Source: Corynebacterium stationis
GTDB taxonomy: Bacteria > Actinomycetota > Actinomycetes > Mycobacteriales > Mycobacteriaceae
DNA length: 64,000 nt
Assembly (NCBI RefSeq): GCF_001941345.1
Contig: NZ_CP009251.1
Location: 62,001 to 126,000 of the forward strand
Reading direction: 5' to 3'
The stretch's first letter is position 1. The number at the start of each line of letters is the position of its first letter. The position numbers were made by a program, and so were the translations under genes. A model generated the notes under the pieces. That model saw only the letters and a program-made list of their open reading frames with translations. It searched no databases and was not told the DNA's origin. Positions 53,608 to 63,104 of this stretch are shown piece after piece.

Positions 53608-54747
53608 ATGAACGGATATGAATTATTTGAAGCTTTCGACAGAGGTGGCGTGGGTATTCTTCGCGACTTTTACGAGCTATCCCCCTACGACGTAGCTACT
53701 GAGGGACACAGACTTTCTACAGTGCAGAAATATGCTCGGCTGGCCAGAGTTTACTTCGGGTCCTGCGACTCGCCGCGTGTGCAGCAAGAGACTGTCGCAC
53801 TTGCCGAAGAGCGCAGGTTGAGCATCGAGTTCTTAGAGATGGTTAATAAACACGCGAAGAAGTTGAAAGCGCGTGGTGCCGCGTGGAAGTTACGTGCAGA
53901 ACTCATCGCGTATGAGGGAAGCTACGAAGAAGTCGATGAGTATGGCAAAAAGCGCGTGACCGAAGAAGGCGGCGACAAAGCCAAACAATCTGGCGTACGC
54001 GTAGGCCGCGCAATAGACGGGATGCGCACCATTAGCATTACCGATACGCAACGCCGGATTACTGATTTGGAAAAGACCCTCGACGCGGCCATCAAAGGCG
54101 ATGACCAACCGCGCTCCGAGGCACTGCTCGAGCCTTTCTGGGGCCTAGTCGAGGGTAACGGCACCGAGCTTATCAAGCCTGAATACCGCACCGTGATTGC
54201 CCTTGGCCTTGACCAGTCCGCGGAAGTATTCAGCGGTACCGGCAGCGAATCCGTCATCGGTCTTTCCGACGGCACCACCATGACCGGCGCCGAGATTGTC
54301 AACGCCGCGATGGAAGGTGCTTTAGGCGAAAAGCTTTACGTCGGTTTGTTCCATCCCACCACCGGCCCGGTCAATCTTTATGAAGCCCGCTTCGCTTCCG
54401 ACAAGCTGCGAACCCTGGCTATGACCGAGAATCTCGTCTGCCCCTGGCCTGACTGCAACGTGCCGGCCGACAGGTGCCAAGTCCACCACATCGACGCCCA
54501 CAAACACGGTGGGCATACCAAGCCGTCGAATCTGACGATGTTGTGTAAGTATCACAACGGCGTCAATGATGACGGCCCGGCTACGCCGGGCGGGAAGAAA
54601 AGAGGACCAGGCAAACCAAAACGCGGCAAGCCGAAGCGGGGAAGAATGCACCGACACCGCGGCAAAGTCCGCCTGCGCACCCCAGGCGGCAAACTACTAG
54701 GCAATACTCACGACCTCAGCAGCATGGGAGCGATGAACCTGATCTAA
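53608..54747 (+). CDS. DUF222-type HNH endonuclease domain protein
   Basis: 379-residue protein in actinobacterial 13E12/DUF222 style: helical N-terminal two-thirds and a C-terminal HNH domain with zinc-binding cysteines (CPWPDCNVPADRC), QVHHIDAHKHGG and TMLCKYHNGVN. The tail is Lys/Arg/Gly-rich (GKKRGPGKPKRGKPKRGR), likely for DNA contact. ATG 53608 starts the recognisable domain; 53581 in frame is alternative. Often multi-copy in corynebacteria. Confidence 0.82.
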   Translation: MNGYELFEAFDRGGVGILRDFYELSPYDVATEGHRLSTVQKYARLARVYFGSCDSPRVQQETVALAEERRLSIEFLEMVNKHAKKLKARGAAWKLRAELIAYEGSYEEVDEYGKKRVTEEGGDKAKQSGVRVGRAIDGMRTISITDTQRRITDLEKTLDAAIKGDDQPRSEALLEPFWGLVEGNGTELIKPEYRTVIALGLDQSAEVFSGTGSESVIGLSDGTTMTGAEIVNAAMEGALGEKLYVGLFHPTTGPVNLYEARFASDKLRTLAMTENLVCPWPDCNVPADRCQVHHIDAHKHGGHTKPSNLTMLCKYHNGVNDDGPATPGGKKRGPGKPKRGKPKRGRMHRHRGKVRLRTPGGKLLGNTHDLSSMGAMNLI

Positions 54748-54822
54748 TAGGGCATAACCACGCTGAAACTGTGGACCGAAAGGTGGAAGAGAAAATAAAC
54801 CCAATCGACTAAGGTTGTTGAC

Positions 54823-55833
54823 ATGAACGCAACCGCAGTTGAGATCATTTCTTCCCGCGCTGTGCCGCTTGGTGGTCCGCGTGCGATGACGGTTCATCGC
54901 ACGCTTCCACAGCGCCAACGATCGCTCATTGGCGCGTGGTGCTTTGTCGATCATTTTGGTCCCGAGGATGTGTCAAAGACCGGTGGCATGGACGTTGCGC
55001 CGCACCCGCACACTGGTCTGCAGACCGCGACGTGGCTCTTTACCGGCGAGATCAGCCACATCGATGCCGGCGGCGGACGCGGCCTCGTCCATCCCGGCGA
55101 GTTCTATTTGATGACTGCCGGCGACGGCATTTCGCATACGGAGACCACCACGGAAAAGACCACGATCTTGCATGGTGTGCAGCTGTGGATTGCGCTGCCG
55201 GATGCCACACGCAGTACTGCCGAGCGCGACTTGGCCTATTTCAAACCGCCAGCTACCGAGCTCGATGGCGGTCAGCTCAAGGTATTTATGGGTGAGCTCA
55301 TGGGTGCAGCCAGCCCGGTGCATTCGCACACACCGATGGTCGGCGCGGAAATCACCATCGATCCGCGCTCAGAAATCGTGCTTGACCTCAACCCCGAGTT
55401 TGAACACGGCGTGATCGCAGACTCCGGAACCATCGTGGTCGCAGATACCGAGCTGGAAAAGACGCAGATTGGATACACCGGCATCGGTGAAACGCGTCTG
55501 CGCATCCGCAACGATTCCGATGACATGGGTCGCGCACTATTTATCGGCGGCGAACCACTGCGGGAAGAAATCCTCATGTGGTGGAATTTCATCGGTCGCG
55601 ACCACGATGAAATCGTGCGCTTTCGCGACACTTGGCAAGCTAGCCAAGGCGAAGACGTCGACGGCCAATTCGGTTTCGTCGATGGCTACATCGGCCACGG
55701 CGGCGTCGGCGAAGATGGCCTTGGCCGCAACGCCGATGGCATGACGTGGCTTCCCGCACCGAATCTCCCCAATGCCCGAATGCGCCCGCGCACTCTTACC
55801 GAACCCGTCGCGCGGCCAAACATGAAAATCTAA
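54823..55833 (+). CDS. Pirin-family cupin protein
   Basis: 336-residue double cupin. Metal ligands: VAPHPHTGLQT (two His) and GDGISHTE (His and Glu). Pirins can be quercetinases or regulators; the function here is unknown. Stops 4 bp into the convergent CPBP gene. SD not clear. Confidence 0.9.
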   Translation: MNATAVEIISSRAVPLGGPRAMTVHRTLPQRQRSLIGAWCFVDHFGPEDVSKTGGMDVAPHPHTGLQTATWLFTGEISHIDAGGGRGLVHPGEFYLMTAGDGISHTETTTEKTTILHGVQLWIALPDATRSTAERDLAYFKPPATELDGGQLKVFMGELMGAASPVHSHTPMVGAEITIDPRSEIVLDLNPEFEHGVIADSGTIVVADTELEKTQIGYTGIGETRLRIRNDSDDMGRALFIGGEPLREEILMWWNFIGRDHDEIVRFRDTWQASQGEDVDGQFGFVDGYIGHGGVGEDGLGRNADGMTWLPAPNLPNARMRPRTLTEPVARPNMKI

Positions 55834-56735
55834 ACCTTTTGCTTAACTCCGCGCGAGCTAAGAAACAGCACGACGGCGACTACCGCGAAAATCGCGATGC
55901 CAGGAACGCCCATGGGCGCAGCAAGGACGCGGTCCCAGGTATCACCGGTTGCAACAAGCATCGCGGGGAAACCTGCGAGTGCGTTGAAGAATGCGTGCCC
56001 AATCGCAGCTGGCAGCACGCTCTTGGAGCGCAAACTCAGCCAGCTCAATACCGCGCCGAAAGCAATGCAGAAAGCCGTGAACAGCAGCACCGCCACGGCG
56101 CCGGGAATCTGATCGCTGAAGTTATAGCCCGCTGCGATTAACGGTGCGTGCCATAGTCCCCAGATAACGCCGATGAGCAGCACCTGACTCAGGCGCCCCA
56201 GCGGCTCCAAAGTGTTTTGCAGCCAACCGCGCCAGCCGGCTTCCTCACCGAAAGCCATGAGAGCGTTGATAGTAATGCCCGCGATAAACGCCTGGATAAC
56301 CGTCATGACGATCAACACCGTTGGCGAAATATCCGCACCCGCTTCAATCAAAGGCGCACGGGTCTGCGTCATCTCCCAATCGGGATTCAGCCACCCAGCG
56401 GCAGTCGCCAGCGCGATCGACGCCGCAATCACGCTCACAACCAGGACGAACCCGATGAGCACCGAAGAAACAATCTTCTTCCACTGACCATTCGCAAAAG
56501 ACTCCCGTCCCAAACCAACAGCACCGGTCCACTTTTCAAAGGTAATAAACCGGCAAACAATGACCGTTGCAATCAGTGGCGTGAACATGCGCAGTGAAAT
56601 CGGCACAATCGCTAACGGATGCGCCAAACCCAGAGTGCTTAAAAGAACGGCATCGAGCGCATAAGCAAGCCCGAAAGAAATCAGCACGAAGAAGCCGACG
56701 GCTCTCCAATTGACTGCTCGCGTTACGGTATTCAT
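55830..56735 (-). CDS. CPBP-family intramembrane metalloprotease
   Basis: 301-residue membrane protein with about eight segments. Abi/CAAX-protease motifs: AFGEEAGWRGWLQ (EExxxR) and WGLWHAPLI with the second-site His, then AIGHAFFNALAG. Similar proteins serve in bacteriocin immunity or lipoprotein and membrane-protein processing. It directly abuts the DUF3887-like gene, which may regulate it. Confidence 0.88.
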   Translation of the reverse strand: MNTVTRAVNWRAVGFFVLISFGLAYALDAVLLSTLGLAHPLAIVPISLRMFTPLIATVIVCRFITFEKWTGAVGLGRESFANGQWKKIVSSVLIGFVLVVSVIAASIALATAAGWLNPDWEMTQTRAPLIEAGADISPTVLIVMTVIQAFIAGITINALMAFGEEAGWRGWLQNTLEPLGRLSQVLLIGVIWGLWHAPLIAAGYNFSDQIPGAVAVLLFTAFCIAFGAVLSWLSLRSKSVLPAAIGHAFFNALAGFPAMLVATGDTWDRVLAAPMGVPGIAIFAVVAVVLFLSSRGVKQKV

Positions 56736-57394
56736 TAATCTGGCCTTTCCGTTAGCGCCTGGTCAGCGGGCACGAACCACAGTCCAGCCATGCTGCCATC
56801 GGTGTTGTAGCTAATGCGTGCAACTAGGTCGGCGGCTTCGAAGGCGAGGGGTTGTTCGACAACAGTGATGCCATCGGCAAGCCCGATAGCTTCAGCAGGA
56901 AGTCGCGTTTCTAATGCGCCGCTTATCGATGCCACCTGCGCCCACGTCGTCGCCAAACCCTCCGCATCCAAATGTGCGCCGATCACCGGGCCCAATTGAC
57001 CTGCTGCTTCTTCCCAGCGGGACGCGGTCAGGTCGTCTAAGAATTGTTCCGCCTTGGTTATGGCTTCGCGCTTGGCTTCTTCAGTGGGTTTATTCATCGC
57101 TTTTCCTGTCCGAGGGTCAATCGCGGTGCCAAACCGCTGGAAGGCAGCCTGCCGCGAAATGCCCAGGGCATCGCCGATGGTCTGCCACGTGATCCCGCGG
57201 TTGCGGGCATCGGTGACTAGGTGCGCCAATGCTTCATCGGCAAGTGCCTGCAAAGACCGCGCCGTGGACAGCGCATGAGTGACATCGCTGCGCGAACTCT
57301 CCTTCGCTGCGTCTGAGGTGGAAAGTTCATCGGCAAGCAATGCGACTATGCGCGTGATGTGATCTGCCAGCTCGTGGCCTCGTTGATTGCCCAC
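56735..57394 (-). CDS. Helix-turn-helix protein with DUF3887-like C-terminus
   Basis: 219-residue protein. A helix-turn-helix-like segment is GITWQTIGDALGISRQAAFQRFG (residues about 67-89). The C-terminal half (FLDDLTASRWEEAAGQLGPVIGAHL, WAQVASISGALETRL) resembles the DUF3887 fold. GTG start. The HTH and the inverted repeat 30 bp upstream suggest an autoregulator of the CPBP protease gene, which starts with a 1-bp overlap. The role is inferred only from context. Confidence 0.75.
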   Translation of the reverse strand: MGNQRGHELADHITRIVALLADELSTSDAAKESSRSDVTHALSTARSLQALADEALAHLVTDARNRGITWQTIGDALGISRQAAFQRFGTAIDPRTGKAMNKPTEEAKREAITKAEQFLDDLTASRWEEAAGQLGPVIGAHLDAEGLATTWAQVASISGALETRLPAEAIGLADGITVVEQPLAFEAADLVARISYNTDGSMAGLWFVPADQALTERPD

Positions 57395-57423
57395 GTGTCA
57401 AGTCTGCCTTTACAGCAAATGCT

Positions 57424-57444
57424 TTGTCAAGGAAAACTTGACAA
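57424..57444. promoter_or_regulatory. Inverted repeat upstream of HTH-DUF3887 gene
   Basis: TTGTCAAG, five bases, CTTGACAA: a perfect 8-bp-arm repeat. A third TGTCAAG half-site lies at 57396-57402, at the start codon. It can be an operator for the HTH protein or a hairpin after the SLC13 stop (no T-tract). Confidence 0.5.
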
Positions 57445-57449
57445 GCCCA

Positions 57450-58970
57450 TCACCACAGACCGATGAGGTCCATCCAACCCATGCCGACGAAGATCCAGAT
57501 AGCCAAAGAAATCACGCCCGCGACAAGGCCCACACCCCACCATTGCGCCACGGAGTTGTACTTCATTCCGAACAAGGTTGGCGACGCGCCACCTGCGTAA
57601 TGGGTCAACGATTGGAAGATATTTGAGCAGTAAGCAAAGATTAATGCGGACAATAGCGGCGGTGCGCCGAGCGCGAGTGCCGCGCCGAGGAAGGCGATGT
57701 ACATCGCGGAAATATGCGCGGTAGCCGAGGCAAAGAAGTAGTGCGCGAAGAAGTAAATAACGACCAAGAGTATCAATGCCGTCAACCAGCTAAGTGCGCC
57801 CAGGGAGCCGGCGATTACATCGGACACCCAATCGATAAAACCATAAGCTGATAGGGCAGTGGCCATCATGTACAACACCGCAAACCAGGTCATGGTGTCC
57901 CAGGCCGCTTTCTCCCGGATGATGTCTTCCCAGGTCAGAACCTGGAAGATCATCAGGATGATGACTCCGACAAACGCCGTGGTCGTAGCGGAGATACCTA
58001 GAACCAAGTCGCCGACTGTCCACAGCAGCAGTAAGACAATGAAGGTGGCGCCCAGAACCTTTTCGCCGTAGCTCATGCCGCCTAGTTGTTTAAGCTCATC
58101 GCGGGCCATCGCTTGTACTTCTGGAGTCTTTTTCAACTCTGGGGGATAGACCACATAAATCACGAGCGGCACCACGACCAGCGCGAGAAGCCCGGGAACA
58201 ATGGCGCCCATGGCCCAAGTCGTCCAGGAGATATCGACGCCAAGTTCACCCGCCAGGGAAGCAATCAACGGGTTGCCCGCCATTGCGGTCAGAAACATAG
58301 CACAGGTAATAGAGTTGGAATTAGAAACCACCAGCGACAGATAAGCACCTGCCCGACGGGATGTCGGCCCCGGCTCCGAGTCATAAGTGAGCGCCACCGA
58401 CTTCATGATTGGCGCCATGATTCCACCGCCGCGGGCTGTCGCCGACGGAATTGCTGGCGACAGCACTAAGTCCGCAAGACCCAAACCATAACCGACACCC
58501 AGCATGTGTCCGCCGACTTTGGAGACGAAAAACAGCGCCACGCGCCGGCCAAAACCAGTCTTAATAAACCCGCGCGAGAGCAAGAAGGCCATGACGATCA
58601 ACCAAATCGTGGAATTACCGAAGCCGACCAGCGCATAAGGTGCGCCGGGGTTATCACTATTCGGCGACAGCGGAACAATCCCGGTGAGCACGGTGGCGAT
58701 CATGCCGATGATTGTCACCGCACCCATTGGCATCGGCGCCATAATGATGCACACGATGGTGGCCACGAAAATGCCAAACATGCGCCACGCTTGGTCGGTG
58801 AGCGCTTCAGGGTGCGGACTGAACCAAAAGATCAGCGCAATAATAATGGGAACGCCGAAGCCGAGCCCCATTTTGCGCCAGTGTTGAGCGGGCGGGGCAT
58901 CGACACGCTGCTGCGGCGGCGAAGTATGCGACTGCGTCTGGCTAGGTGTGCTTATGGGATTGGCAGGCAT
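57450..58970 (-). CDS. SLC13/DASS-family anion (dicarboxylate) transporter
   Basis: 506-residue sodium-coupled transporter. Start at 58970 follows GGAG; 59072 has no SD. Motifs: LVVSNSNSITCAMFLTAMAGNP (SNT-like ligand loop) and FASATAHISAMYIAFLGAALA. About 12 membrane segments. Substrate probably a di- or tricarboxylate such as malate, succinate or citrate. 58971-59266 upstream has no other supported gene. Confidence 0.9.
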   Translation of the reverse strand: MPANPISTPSQTQSHTSPPQQRVDAPPAQHWRKMGLGFGVPIIIALIFWFSPHPEALTDQAWRMFGIFVATIVCIIMAPMPMGAVTIIGMIATVLTGIVPLSPNSDNPGAPYALVGFGNSTIWLIVMAFLLSRGFIKTGFGRRVALFFVSKVGGHMLGVGYGLGLADLVLSPAIPSATARGGGIMAPIMKSVALTYDSEPGPTSRRAGAYLSLVVSNSNSITCAMFLTAMAGNPLIASLAGELGVDISWTTWAMGAIVPGLLALVVVPLVIYVVYPPELKKTPEVQAMARDELKQLGGMSYGEKVLGATFIVLLLLWTVGDLVLGISATTTAFVGVIILMIFQVLTWEDIIREKAAWDTMTWFAVLYMMATALSAYGFIDWVSDVIAGSLGALSWLTALILLVVIYFFAHYFFASATAHISAMYIAFLGAALALGAPPLLSALIFAYCSNIFQSLTHYAGGASPTLFGMKYNSVAQWWGVGLVAGVISLAIWIFVGMGWMDLIGLW

Positions 58971-59266
58971 AACATGGCTCCCGTCGTGAAAATATTCCTG
59001 CTTGTGCAAGATCTCGATGCGGATATCTCTCTCCCCGCGGTCGTGGGAAGAAAACCTTCCGCTAAGTCCCACCTTAGTAACTGGCTATGACGGGAGGAAA
59101 GCCATTGACCTGCTAAAAAGGTGAGATTCGCTACACGGTGGTCCAGCTTTAGTCACTATCGGAATTAAAACGTTCCCGATGTTTTCGGATGTGCTGCGGC
59201 GATGTGAACGCGAAGGATTCTGATTTTCCAATTCTTTCTGTGCTTGTTGGCCATATACTGGTGCCT

Positions 59267-60079
59267 ATGATCGAGTTTGAACACGTCACCAAGTCCTATC
59301 CGGACCAAACCGTGGCGGTAGCAGATTTCTCGCTTGCCATAGACTCGCATCGCACCATCGCGCTCGTGGGGTCTTCAGGCTCGGGTAAGACAACGCTGCT
59401 GCGCATGGTAAACCGCATGGTGGAACCTACCGCAGGCCGCGTGCTTATCGATGGCACCGATGTCGGAAGCGTTGATCCCGTCAAGCTGCGCCGCTCCATT
59501 GGATACGTCTTGCAGCAAGGTGGCCTGATGCCGCACCGCACGGTGGTGGATAATGTTGCTGCCGTGTTGCGCTTAAACGGTATGGCGAAATCTCCAGCGC
59601 GCGAGCGCGCGCTGGAAATGATGGACCGCGTTGGGCTTGACCGCGCGATGGCCAAGCGCTACCCAGGGCAGCTTTCCGGTGGCCAGCAACAGCGCGTCGG
59701 CGTGGCGCGGGCGCTGGCGCCGGAGCCGAATATTTTGCTCATGGATGAACCTTTCGGCGCAGTCGATCCGATTGTTCGCCGCGAACTCCAAGATGAGCTG
59801 CTGCGACTGCAGGCAGAGCTGGGCAAGACGATTGTTTTTGTCACCCACGACATTGATGAAGCATTCCGCTTGGGCGATGAAGTGGTGATTTTAAAGCCCG
59901 GCGGGGTCATCGCTCAGCAGGGCACTCCGACGGAAATTATGGCGCATCCGGCAGATGATTTCGTGCGCGGTTTCATAGGCAGTGACCGCGGGGAGCGACA
60001 ACTGCGCATTGAAAAGCTTAATGGGCGAACGGTTGCCGTGGACGCCAACGGCCGCCCCGTCGGAGTGATAAGCCGATGA
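59267..60079 (+). CDS. Osmoprotectant ABC transporter ATP-binding protein
   Basis: 270-residue ATPase. Walker A GSSGSGKTTLLRMVNR, Q-loop VLQQGGLMPHRT, signature LSGGQQQRVGVARAL, Walker B LLMDEPFGAVD, H-loop THDIDEAFRLGDEV. ATG at 59267; GTG 59261 in frame. No CBS domain follows, so regulation by ionic strength is uncertain. First gene of a four-gene operon. Confidence 0.9.
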   Translation: MIEFEHVTKSYPDQTVAVADFSLAIDSHRTIALVGSSGSGKTTLLRMVNRMVEPTAGRVLIDGTDVGSVDPVKLRRSIGYVLQQGGLMPHRTVVDNVAAVLRLNGMAKSPARERALEMMDRVGLDRAMAKRYPGQLSGGQQQRVGVARALAPEPNILLMDEPFGAVDPIVRRELQDELLRLQAELGKTIVFVTHDIDEAFRLGDEVVILKPGGVIAQQGTPTEIMAHPADDFVRGFIGSDRGERQLRIEKLNGRTVAVDANGRPVGVISR

Positions 60080-60735
60080 TGTGGCTGCAGCTGAATTGGC
60101 CGCAGGCACTGGAGCTGTTGTGGGCGCACCTCACTCTAGCTATTCCGGCAATTGTGCTGAGCGCCTTAATCGCCATCCCCGTCGGCCGTTTTGCCTTTCG
60201 CAGCCCGCGTATCGGCGGCCCGCTGCTGAGCACCGCGACGTTGCTCTATGCCATCCCGGCGCTGCCGATGTTGATTATCGTGCCGGTGATTTTCGGTGTG
60301 GGGCTGCGCTCGCCGGCGACGATGATCATCGCGCTGACCGCCTACGGCGTGGCCCTTTACGTGCGCACCAGCGCTGATGCTTTCGGGTCCGTGGACCATA
60401 CAGTGCGTGATTCCGCCATCGCCATGGGGCATGCCCCACAGAAGCTATTTTGGCAGGTAGACCTGCCCCTTGCCACACCGGTGCTCATCGCCGGATTACG
60501 CGTGGTGTCAGTATCGACCATTGGTCTGGTCACGATCGGCGCGCTGATCGGCGTGCAAAACCTGGGCACGCTGATGACTGACGGTTTCCAGCGCGGCATC
60601 GCCGGCGAAGTTGCCGTCGGAGTCATCGCCACAGTGCTTTTGGCGTTGGTGATTGACGCGGTGTTATTAATCATCGGCAAGCTGCTTACTCCCTGGACGC
60701 GCCGGGTGAAATCCACCAAGGCGGTGAGCGTATGA
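60076..60735 (+). CDS. Osmoprotectant ABC permease 1
   Basis: 219-residue permease of the OpuCB/ProW group; AYGVALYVRTSADAFGSVDHTVRDSAIAMGHAPQKLFWQVDLPLATPVLIAGL is the EAA region (given in part: SAIAMGHAPQKLFWQVDLP). Overlaps the ATPase by 4 bp and the next permease by 4 bp. Confidence 0.9.
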   Translation: MMWLQLNWPQALELLWAHLTLAIPAIVLSALIAIPVGRFAFRSPRIGGPLLSTATLLYAIPALPMLIIVPVIFGVGLRSPATMIIALTAYGVALYVRTSADAFGSVDHTVRDSAIAMGHAPQKLFWQVDLPLATPVLIAGLRVVSVSTIGLVTIGALIGVQNLGTLMTDGFQRGIAGEVAVGVIATVLLALVIDAVLLIIGKLLTPWTRRVKSTKAVSV

Positions 60736-61406
60736 ACCTTGTAGCTCAAGCCTGGCACTGGCTGACAGACCCTGCGCACTGGACAGGCATTTCCGGGATC
60801 CCGAATCGCCTGGCAGAACACATCACCGTAACCTTCGCGGCGCTGGTGGTAGCGGCAGTTATTGCCATCCCCGCAGGCCTTATCATCGGCCATACCCGCC
60901 GCGGTGCAGCGGTAGTCGGCGCGATTACCGGTGGTGTGCGCGCTATCCCGACCTTGGGCCTATTGACGCTTTTGGGATTGTGGCTCGGCATTGGCATCGA
61001 GGCACCATTTATCGCGCTGGTGGTCTTGGCCATTCCCTCGCTGTTGGTCGGTGCGTATTCCGGGGTGGAGGCCATCGACAGCCACACTCCGCAGGCCGCC
61101 CAAGCCATCGGCATGCGACCTGCCCAAGTGCTGCTCACCGTGGAATTGCCACTGGCACTGCCCGTGATCGTCGGCGGCATCCGCGCCGCGACCTTGCAAT
61201 TGGTAGCCACCACAACCCTTGCCGCCTACACCGCCGATACTGGACTCGGCCGCTATATTTTCTCCGGGCTGAAAACCCGCGACTACGCGGAGATGCTCGG
61301 CGGCGCCGTGCTAGTCATTGCTGTTGCTATTATCCTCGAACTTATCCTCGCCACCTGTCAACGCCTCGCGCACCGCGTCGCTATTCCTGCTTCCCACAAC
61401 CTCTAA
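60732..61406 (+). CDS. Osmoprotectant ABC permease 2
   Basis: 224-residue permease paralogous to the first. EAA region QAIGMRPAQVLLTVELPLAL. Five to six membrane segments (AALVVAAVIAIPAGLIIG, VGAITGGVRAIPTLGLLTLL). The two permeases form a heterodimer. Confidence 0.9.
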   Translation: MNLVAQAWHWLTDPAHWTGISGIPNRLAEHITVTFAALVVAAVIAIPAGLIIGHTRRGAAVVGAITGGVRAIPTLGLLTLLGLWLGIGIEAPFIALVVLAIPSLLVGAYSGVEAIDSHTPQAAQAIGMRPAQVLLTVELPLALPVIVGGIRAATLQLVATTTLAAYTADTGLGRYIFSGLKTRDYAEMLGGAVLVIAVAIILELILATCQRLAHRVAIPASHNL

Positions 61407-61417
61407 GGACTAACCCC

Positions 61418-62344
61418 ATGTTCTCTAAAAACCGTTTGACCGCACTTGCTGCACTCGCCGTTACCAGCGCCTTCGCTCTGACCGCGTGCGGTACCGACAG
61501 CAGCCCGTTAGAAGATGACGGAGCAACCAACGATGCCAGCGGTGATGACACCATTGTTATCGGCTCGCAGGATTATTACTCCAATGAGATCATCGCCGAA
61601 ACCTACGCCCAGGCCCTAGAAAATGCTGGTTATGGTGTGGATCGTCAGTTCCGCATCGGACAGCGCGAGGCTTACCTGCCGGAAATCGAAGCCGGGGAGA
61701 TTGACCTTTTCCCTGAGTATTCCGGGCCGGTCCTGCAGTACTGGGAGCCAGACACTGAAGCACGCTTGCCTGATGATGTCTTTGCTGCGCTGGAAGAAGC
61801 AGCGCCTGAAGGCTTGAATGTTTTGGACCAATCACCGGCCACGGATCAGGATTCTTATGTCATCACGCAAGAATTTGCCGACGAGTGGGGGATCGAAAAC
61901 GTTGAAGACCTAGATAAAGTCACTGAACCCATGACCTTGGGTGCAAACTCTGAGGCGGAATCACGTCCCAATGGCCCGAAGGGACTTGAGGAGACCTACA
62001 GCGTTGAAGTGGGATTTGCACCGATCGAAGACGGCGGTGGACCACTGACTGTAAAAGCACTGCGGGATGGTGATATTCAATTGGCAATCATCTACACCGC
62101 TGATCCGTCCATTGAATCCAACAACTTGGTGTCGCTGGAAGACACCAAGGGCTTATTCTTGTCCTCTAACGTGGTGCCGCTGGCCAGCGACAAAGTAGAT
62201 GACAAGGCGGCTGAAGTTATCAATGAAGTCTCCGCCGCGATGAGTCCCGAAGACCTGGTTTCTTTGAATAATCGTAGCGTCACCGAGCAGTTGCCCGCCG
62301 CGGAGATTGCCAAAGACTGGCTGGAAGAAAAGGGCCTGGTGTAG
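61418..62344 (+). CDS. Osmoprotectant-binding lipoprotein (OpuCC/ProX-like)
   Basis: 308-residue lipoprotein, lipobox LTAC. Type-II fold typical of OpuAC/OsmX: IVIGSQDYYSNEIIAETYAQ, EIEAGEIDLFPEYSGPVL, GLEETYSVEVGFAPIEDGG, LRDGDIQLAIIYTADPSI. Binds glycine betaine, choline or carnitine-like compounds. Last gene of the operon. Confidence 0.9.
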   Translation: MFSKNRLTALAALAVTSAFALTACGTDSSPLEDDGATNDASGDDTIVIGSQDYYSNEIIAETYAQALENAGYGVDRQFRIGQREAYLPEIEAGEIDLFPEYSGPVLQYWEPDTEARLPDDVFAALEEAAPEGLNVLDQSPATDQDSYVITQEFADEWGIENVEDLDKVTEPMTLGANSEAESRPNGPKGLEETYSVEVGFAPIEDGGGPLTVKALRDGDIQLAIIYTADPSIESNNLVSLEDTKGLFLSSNVVPLASDKVDDKAAEVINEVSAAMSPEDLVSLNNRSVTEQLPAAEIAKDWLEEKGLV

Positions 62345-62346
62345 TC

Positions 62347-63104
62347 ATGCCGGAGAAAGCCGCACACGTCATCCTTGTCCCGGGTGCCTGGATGGGCGGC
62401 TGGATCTGGGAGCCGACGTGCAGTGGCTAAGTGCCCGCGACATTGATGCGGAAACGATGACCCTTCGCGGCCTTGAACCCGGGTGCTCTGATGCCGATAT
62501 TGCGCGCGTGAGTCTCGAGGACCACGTGCAGCAGCTTGTCGATGTCATTGAGCAGACCCGCGCCGACAAAGTCATTTTGGTGGCGCATTCCTATTCTGGG
62601 GTGGTGGTGGCAGCGGCAGCCGACCGGCTGGGTTCCCAGGTCTCCGGCATCATTCACATCGGCGCTTTCTTGCCTGTCGATGCCCACGCGCTCCTCGATA
62701 ACTGGGATGATACCGATGATGAACGCGCGCAAGAAAAAGCAGATATCGAGGCCGCCGGTAACCTGTGGCTTGTGCCCACGCGTGAGATGCTCGACTACGT
62801 TGACGACCTCACCGATGCCGACCGCGACTACCTAGCTTCGAAATTCACGACGCACCCTGGCCGAACGGTCCTTGATGCAGCGCACCTATCGTCGCCAGTG
62901 GAAGAACAGCTCACGACTTATGTCGCGCTGTCTTTGAAGGATGATTTCGATACCGCCTGGGAGGATGCTCCCGCCGTTGCCAGATCAGCTGCCACCTGGC
63001 AGCGCCGCAGCTTAGTGAGCGGCCACTGGCCGATGGTCTCCGACTTCGACGAGACCGTCACGCTCATTGAAGAAGAAATCCGCCATTATGGGAGTTCCGC
63101 TTAG
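62347..63104 (+). pseudogene. Alpha/beta hydrolase, frameshifted near the 5' end
   Basis: Begins ATG with AAHVILVPGAWMGGWIWEP, then hits a stop near 62429. In another frame the protein continues VQWLSARDIDAETMTLRGL, with nucleophile elbow VILVAHSYSGVVVAAA (Ser), and ends near ISGHWPMVSDF with the catalytic His. About one codon plus a shift of frame is missing around 62420. Unless a sequencing error, it is a pseudogene. Belongs to the EstA/salicylate-esterase-like hydrolases. Confidence 0.85.
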
